DNA of 64,000 bases from Guadua angustifolia (Eukaryota > Streptophyta > Magnoliopsida > Poales > Poaceae): assembly GCA_036346375.1 (NCBI GenBank), contig CM070520.1, positions 47,325,854 through 47,389,853 of the forward strand, in the 5' to 3' direction. The notes beneath the pieces are model-generated. The model was not told the DNA's origin. It worked only from the letters and a program-made list of their open reading frames with translations, and searched no databases. Shown piece by piece: positions 58,440-64,000 of the stretch. Within the stretch, counting starts at the first letter, position 1. Each line of letters begins with the position of its first letter. A program made the translations under genes and the position numbers.

Positions 58440-60394
58440 TGGTCGCATGGGCGATTGAAGCGCCGAGTCCTCCAGGCGACTCACCACGCCCAAGGGTTCC
58501 AGCACCTCTTAGTGCGCTGAACGCTTCTTCAAAGATGGTCGCGAGATTGCGCCGCAGCCGGAAGGATTCAAGTGTCGAGGTCTTCGCGCCTCGGCCCTCT
58601 CGCCTGTCTCGGCCGTTCGCCTGGCCGCATTGCGGTCGTGTTGGTTGGCCTCTCTGCGCGATTCATTGCCGCCTTCTCCCGCTCCGCTTCGGCTCGCCGC
58701 CACCGAGGCAAGTCATATGGTTCGGCACTATGCCCGAGGCGGCGGAAGAACGGTGCCTAGTGCCGCGCGATCTCGCTTACTGGGTGAAGAGTTCGACGGG
58801 CGCTGTACGGGCGGCGATGGCGCGAGAGGCAAGAACTCGGCGGCGGCTGTGCTGCATGTCTCCGACCTGGCGGCGGTGGCGGCGGAGGCGCCTACAGAGC
58901 CTCCGCTGTCTCGGTGGCGCCAGGTGTTGGCACCTTGGCGCGCTTCGAGGGCCGCCTTGGTGGCGCCAAGTTCAAGCAGCCGCCGGGAGCGTGAGGCCGC
59001 CTCGCTGAAGCGGTGGCTTTGAGCTCCCGCGCGGGGTTGTCGGCGCCAGCGATGCGTCGGCGCCGAGGAGAAGGCGCCACGGTGAAGGCTCCGGGAGCTT
59101 TGCGCGGCGGCGCCGAGGTGGAAGTCGCGCGCGGCGCCCCTGTGCCCCGCCCTTGAGGGGTACCGCCACGGCCGGTAGTAGTGGCGGTGCTTTGTCCGTG
59201 GGTCTGCCCTCTTAGGTCCGAGCAGCATGTCGGCGGGCGACGCCGCCTGTTCGCGACCCGATCGCGGGGCGTGCACGCCCCTCGATCACTGGGGGCGCGA
59301 GGCGGATCACGGCCGGTCCTGTGGAGTCCATCGGCGGAGTAGCTCGACGACCGCAGCGCCCTGCGTGCTCTGTGTCGGCGAAGCGCCGCCTCCGCCGAAA
59401 AGGTGTGTCGATTGGGACCAAGAAGATCGGCGGCGCAAGCCACCGGCCAGTTTGGCTCCTCAAAGTTGCCCTCGCTTATCGCAAGAAAAAAAGATGATGG
59501 CGGTTGGTAGGAAGCCGCAGGAGAAACATGTGCGTAAAGGAAACTAGAAGAAGACAAGGGCTTACGCCCGCCACACGCTTGCGTCAGTCGTTGTCACCCG
59601 TATCGCCATTTAGGGCCGGAGACGGCGAAGAGGGCTGATCCTCGGGCCGTAGTCGGGCTGCCCACCCTCCGTTGACCCGGCGTCCGCAATCTCGCGCCGT
59701 CACGGTCGCCATTGCGGAGCTCTGCCGTCTCTTCGACCGGCGAGCTCCAGTTCTCGAAGGCGTGCGCCGGTCCGGCGGGCACCCCCAGGGCGTCGATTCC
59801 GCTGTCATCCTGGATGTACAGCCAGTCGCTGCGCCATGCCCTCCAGTTGGACCTGTGCTGGAAGGGAATGTAGCGGGAGGCCATCCCGTCCCGAAGGCGG
59901 AAATAGCAACTCCCACTACGTGCTGTTGCAGGCGCGCAGAATGAAGAAATGGCGAAGAGGGAAGGTTCTGCATCACCCCATGAACATTTCACGAGGTGTG
60001 CGAAGATGGCGAGGAAGATGATAGAATTGGGGGTGAGATGAAGATGGTGGATTTCGTAGAAATGGAGGACGGTGAGAAAAAATTCAGAAAAGGGCGGAAG
60101 AAGGCCCGCCATCATGGCCCAGGTGTGCAGCACGATCTCGTCGGAGAGGCACACAGGCGTGGCGGTCCCCGGACGGATGTCGAAGGTGCCTTCCGTGCGA
60201 TTATCCCTATCCGCCTTCGGCGGCGTCAACAATGAAGAGGTGGAATGGAGTTCACCATGGTGGCTCAAGAAGACAAAGAGCTTTGGGAAAAGAGGCGAGG
60301 AACAAGAAAGCAAAGTCGCCAAGAAAGTATATGAACCGCTCAATGCAGATGCATCTATATATCGCACCCTACATCGACGGTTCACGAAGGACAA
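58440..60394 (-). pseudogene. Antisense gene of the gypsy element with PF04195-like domain
   Basis: Read right to left, the first frame (60394-59594) contains LLPPFSEFFLTVLHFYEIHH, then LTPNSIIFLAIFAHLV (about 60120-59960), close to the PF04195 'putative gypsy type transposon' consensus, followed by a YFRLRDG ... WRAWRSDWLYI block (about 59900-59830) that typically follows it. A low-complexity Ala/Arg/Pro-rich part (59557-58500) continues over several frames. It is the same type of gene, in the same place and orientation, as in the gypsy fragment at 8.4-11.4 kb. Its function is not known. Confidence 0.8.
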
Positions 60395-60559
60395 AATTAT
60401 ATACTGTTTGGTCCCGAAGGAAAACCGCAGATACGCTGTGGGACCGGCGGTCAGATCTCATGAGTGGTGGCCTCGCCAAGAGCGCACTAAGCATTGAAGT
60501 GCATTAAGTGAAGGTTCTAAAAGGAGTCGAGGCTGCGCTCTAGGCAGGCGAGGTGCTCT

Positions 60560-61489
60560 TGTCGGCCAGATATACGCTAGGGTACCTTCCACCGCATAAA
60601 GTGCGGTCCACGTGGCGCGGCCATCGGGCGGCGATCACGGCCCGCCGCCAGCGTCGGTCCACGGGCGCCGGCGGCGAGTGGGCGAAGCACGCCTGCCGCC
60701 GGCGCCAGCCCCACGTGGTACTGGCGATCGGCGGGTGATCACGCCCGCCGCCGGCGCCGGTCCCGTGGCGCCGGCGAGCAGTGGGCGAAGCACGCCGCCG
60801 CCCGGCGCCCGATCGCGTCGGGCGGGTGGCGGCGATTGGCGAGCGACTGCTCGCCCCCCGCAAGGCAAGAAGGTGGGCGACGGTGGCCGCCTCGAAAGGC
60901 CTTTCCGCCGCCGTACCATGTCGAACGGGCGAGTTCGCCAGAGCGCATTTATCAAGAGCAAGGTTTCGCAACAAGCCCATTCCTTTGACGCCTCACCTAC
61001 TGTCACAAGGGGTCCCATCCGCGGACCGCAAGGGCACGCGTAGGCATTTAATGAGGCCGAGGAACGGACAAAGACGAGAGGAAGCATTAAATGTATTTAG
61101 ATCAAGATGATGACCTCCTTGTACCTACCCCGTGCTTTGGCCTATATAAGGGCCCTCGGGTGCGTGGGGAAGGGGGATCGGATCCTAGATCAGTCGACCA
61201 AGCAATACTAGAGAAAGCTAGCGGATGCGCTTGTAACACGAGAACTCTGTACTGGTTTGATACACCCCATAAGAAATTTAGCAGGACGTAAGGTTATTAC
61301 CCTTCTCACAAGGGGGCCCGAACCTGGGTAAAAAATCACTTGTTCTTCCTAGTTCGAAGGCGCCGAAATCCTCCGCGCGGGAGTCCTCTAGGGTTTTCGC
61401 CCCCTCGATTAGCCAACCACGAAGACGCCCTCCTACCGAACAAAACCCGGTCTGTGGATCACGGGCCTGTCTGGTGGAATACGCCGACA
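60560..61489 (+). repeat. 3' LTR of the second gypsy element
   Basis: Direct repeat of the 5' LTR, starting tgtcggccagatatacgc after a purine-rich tract (about 60520-60540) and ending gccgaca, followed by GCACT. Confidence 0.92.
61143..61150 (+). promoter_or_regulatory. TATA box in the 3' LTR
   Basis: tatataag with the same ggccctcggg context as 51526-51533. It could drive read-through transcription into the Sirevirus remnant downstream. Confidence 0.55.
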
Positions 61490-61494
61490 GCACT

Positions 61495-62640
61495 CATCTT
61501 AGCAAGCTTTCTGCTAGAAATGAAGAACTTGAAAATTTTGCTTTTAAGGACCCCGTCAGCTCATGTAGGGCTGTAGGAAACTAAAGCTTAACAATGATGC
61601 TTTGAATGTCAAGTATGTTGAGCTAAATCATAAGAAGATTGCTTGTGATGTGCTGAGATTGAGAGGGACTTGGATAAAATCTATGTCAAGCATAGGAAGA
61701 AGCTAGAGGCCCAGAGGGTTAGGATTAGGAATGCTGAGTGTTTCCTATGACACTCTCAAGATTGAGGCAACCGTGCATAGGGAGAGATATGCACGTGTTG
61801 TTCGTTCTTCTAGCTCTAGCTCTTCTTCATATTTCTCTTGTTCTTCATGTGCCTCTCTTTTTGGGAATGTGAATACCTCATGAGCACTCTCGAGAAATTT
61901 ATAGAAGGCAAGAAGTAGCTCAATTTCATTCTAGACAAATCCAAGATTAGCAGATATAATCAAAGTCTAGGATTTGACTACTTCAAGCATGCTAGGACAC
62001 ATCCTCTTACTATTGTGCGTGCCTCTAAGAGTGGAGACATAGTGGTTGCTCCTAGGACTAGCACCACTGTGTTCCTGTCAGCAGGTGTGTCCAAGTAACT
62101 TCTGACCAAAAGGTTGTTCCTCCACAGCTTCTACCTCTAGTAAGGCGAAGTACAGATGCACATTTTGTTAGAAGGATGGACATTTGGTTGAGTTCTACTT
62201 CAGACACACCAAGATCACTTGGTGTGAGCGTGTTTGTGTCCTTGGGGTATTTAGGATCATTCCCAGACTCTGAGTGCTCCTATGGCACTCACGGTTCTTA
62301 GACAGACTAGAGAGTCTTTCGGCGTTGGACAATGTATAGGACTTGGTTTTTAGGCCATTCATTCTAGTTTTAGCCCTATAGCTATTCATGGTTAGAGTTT
62401 CCACCGATATCTTGATATCCCTCATTTTTTCCATCGAGGTGAGTATCAATGATGTGATATTGTTTCTATCAGTAAGAGGTCAGGGCAACATTACGGGGGT
62501 GGTCTGACCTTTGCACATCAGTGGACCAACCCAATTCTAGCTCCCCGACAACATGAAGGCATTGCTTCTAACTTCTGAGGGGAGGGTTGAGCCTCGGAGA
62601 GATGCTATAGTTCAATCTTTTGTTTCCTTGACTAGTACCT
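61495..62640 (+). pseudogene. Sirevirus gag, C-terminal part with zinc knuckle
   Basis: Resumes after the gypsy insertion with ARNEELE and Lys/Leu/Glu-rich coiled-coil-like text (61510-61740), a Ser-rich run (61800-61850), then a CCHC-type zinc knuckle at about 62157-62207 in which the third-to-last position is damaged (RCTFC, stop, KDGHLVEF). Several stops and shifts are present. The knuckle normally binds element RNA. Confidence 0.7.
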
Positions 62641-62649
62641 CTGCTTGTC

Positions 62650-64000
62650 GTGTGGTTTAGTATTGGGTACCTAGATTTGCTCTTATTTGCTCCAATACTG
62701 AGTATCGACCTCTCGTTTTCACCAATACAAATTCATAGGATGGGAAAGGGAGATGTTTGGATTGTTGACTCTGTTTGTTCTTGCCATATGACCGAAGATT
62801 TCCATTGGATCTCTTCCCTAGTCTGTGCTCTTGGTGATGAGCTAATCACCTTTGGAGATGTTTCTTCTGGTCGGGTCATTGCTAGAGGTACAAGTATTAA
62901 TGATAATTTTCTTTTGAAGGATGTTGCCTTAGTGAGTAAGCTGCAGTATAATTTGCTTTCTGTGCCTCAGCTTACCGATAACAATTTTGAGGTGAGCTTC
63001 AAGCGTAATGCCTATAGAATTCTTTATTCTTTTGGAGGGTTGGTTTTCGAGATTTCTAGGATTGGGAGTCTTTCGTGCTGGATTTGCTGATTCTTCTAGT
63101 GATTCTCTTTGTTGCCTAGTTACTTCAGAGTTCAGTGATTTCTCCTTTTGGCATAGGAGACTTGATCACATTGGTTTTGATCATTTGACCTGAGTTAGCA
63201 GCCATGATCTCATTTGTGGTTTATCCGAACTCAAGATGGTCAAAGACTTAGTTTACTCTCCTTACTGATATGGCAAGATGGTTGATACTTCTCATCCTCC
63301 AGTCATCATGGTGATGACTAATACACCAAGATAGCTTTTACATATGGATACTATTAGTCCAGCTAGAGCGCAGTTAGCAGGAGGGAAGTAGTATGTTCTT
63401 ATCATTGTTGATGACTATTTGAGATATTCTTAGGTATTTTTCATGGGCTTGAAGGTTGAGTCTTTTAACCACTTTAGGTGTTTGGCCCGTAGGTTGTCTA
63501 TTAAGCTCCCAAGTGCCTTACGAACTATACGCAATGATAATAGCACGGAGTTTAAAAACTTCTACTTTGAGAGTTTCTATGAGGAGTCAGGTATTGAGCA
63601 TTAGTTCTCTTCTCTATACGTCTCCCTCAGTAGAATGGCGTAGTGGAGAGGAAGAACAGGACTTTGGTTGAGATGGTTAGAACGATGCTAGATGAGTACA
63701 GTACTCCTAAGAAGTTTTAGACTGAGGCTATAGCTACCGCTTGCCATGTGACTAACCGAGTTTTCTTGAGAGCACACTTACACCTCACCTCATATGAGTT
63801 GAGATATGGGCAAAAGCCCAGTATTGCACATTTTCGTGTGTTTGGATACAAGTGCTTTTTCTTGAAGTCTGGGAATCTAGACAAGTTTGAGTCATGTTCT
63901 TCTAACGAGATTTTTCTATGTTACTCGACTTCTTTTAGCTATAGGGTTTGGAGTTGTGAGACAAGTAAGATGATACAGACCTGTGAGGTGACCTTTGATG
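62650..64000 (+). pseudogene. Sirevirus pol, protease and integrase part, cut by the window end
   Basis: Protease: WIVDSVCSCHMT (62758-62793), where the active DSG triad reads D-S-V. The region to 63090 holds ISSLVCALGDELITFGD and LLKDVALVSKLQYNLLSV, as in copia proteases and linkers. Then a zinc-binding RLDHIGFDHL (about 63160-63190), MVDTSHPP, the integrase core IIVDDY (about 63400) and TIRNDNSTEF (second Asp, about 63520-63550), and RVFGYKCFF near 63838. Stops are frequent. RT and RNase H lie beyond 64000. Confidence 0.85.

Larger units (their letters stand above)
50947..61489 (+). mobile_element. Ty3/gypsy LTR retrotransposon, Tat lineage (RIRE2/Cinful type), inserted in the Sirevirus gag
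   Basis: LTRs at 50947-51851 and 60560-61489 begin tgtcg(t/g)c(a/c)agata-like text and the right one ends gccgaca. The target duplication GCACT is perfect. Internal order: gag (about 52640-53130), protease (about 53745), RT, RNase H, integrase to about 56600, then a 4-kb 3' region with an antisense PF04195-like gene (58440-60394). No chromodomain is seen. The LTRs are identical over long stretches, so insertion is recent, yet frames shift constantly (see findings). Total length about 10.5 kb, usual for the lineage. Confidence 0.92.
50380..64000 (+). mobile_element. Sirevirus-like copia element, 5'-truncated, split by a gypsy insertion and running off the window
   Basis: The gag part 50380-50946 and the gag/pol part 61495-64000 are separated by a complete gypsy element with GCACT duplicated on both sides (50942-50946 and 61490-61494). 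Joined by position, the order is gag, zinc knuckle, protease, integrase as in Sireviruses. The 5' LTR is not present to the left. The right part continues past the window end. All frames contain stops. Confidence 0.8.

Noticed and set aside
62195..62449. Minus-strand 84-codon frame
   Set aside because: It is opposite the Sirevirus gag to protease region and has no domain.

Overview
The window is a piece of a plant nuclear genome, most likely a grass (Poaceae, probably panicoid), and almost all that can be recognised is transposable-element DNA. The basis is the mixture of Ty1/copia, Sirevirus-like copia, Tat-lineage Ty3/gypsy elements with an antisense 'putative gypsy type transposon' (PF04195-like) gene, MULEs encoding a plant mobile domain, CACTA subterminal repeats and two kinds of hAT transposase. 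No intact host gene was found. Every protein-coding segment carries stops or frameshifts, so all are annotated as pseudogenes or fragments. Species and family names are inferences from pattern recognition, since no database search was possible.

Layout. 1-228 and 6841-7234 are two halves of one unidentified stretch, split by a copia element (229-6835) that has two LTRs of about 1.45 kb, an initiator-Met primer binding site and a perfect GTGCC target duplication; its gag is gone and its pol is broken. 7235-12887 is a 5'-truncated Tat-type gypsy element with the integrase end, an antisense PF04195-like gene and a 3' LTR. 12888-16947 is old repeat debris containing a small AT-rich element with inverted ends (15425-16296). 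16948-26430 is a giant palindrome: two head-out, tail-to-tail copies of a MULE encoding a MURA-like transposase and a plant mobile domain protein, almost touching at about 22.04 kb. Immediately against its right end lies a CACTA-type element (26434 to about 38702) holding a Sirevirus LTR plus gag start (27988-32041, minus), a decayed hAT/DUF659 transposase (minus), and two spliced-looking exons of an Argonaute gene (36158-36488).

38703-45924 is mostly unassigned sequence with a tRNA-like relic, a GC-rich block with a tandem duplication, two MITE-like inverted-repeat elements (one with a perfect 9-bp target duplication) and AT-rich tandem repeats. 45925-49772 is a hAT element with an imperfect 8-bp target duplication and a TTF/DUF4371-type transposase pseudogene. 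From about 50380 to the end runs a 5'-truncated Sirevirus, split inside gag by a Tat-type gypsy element (50947-61489) with two LTRs, a perfect GCACT duplication and its own antisense PF04195-like gene.

Working together: nothing here forms a host pathway. The interesting biology is in architecture: a MULE inverted duplication that, if transcribed across its centre, would make a long hairpin RNA (the arrangement of maize Mu killer), and a fragment of an Argonaute gene carried within a neighbouring transposon.
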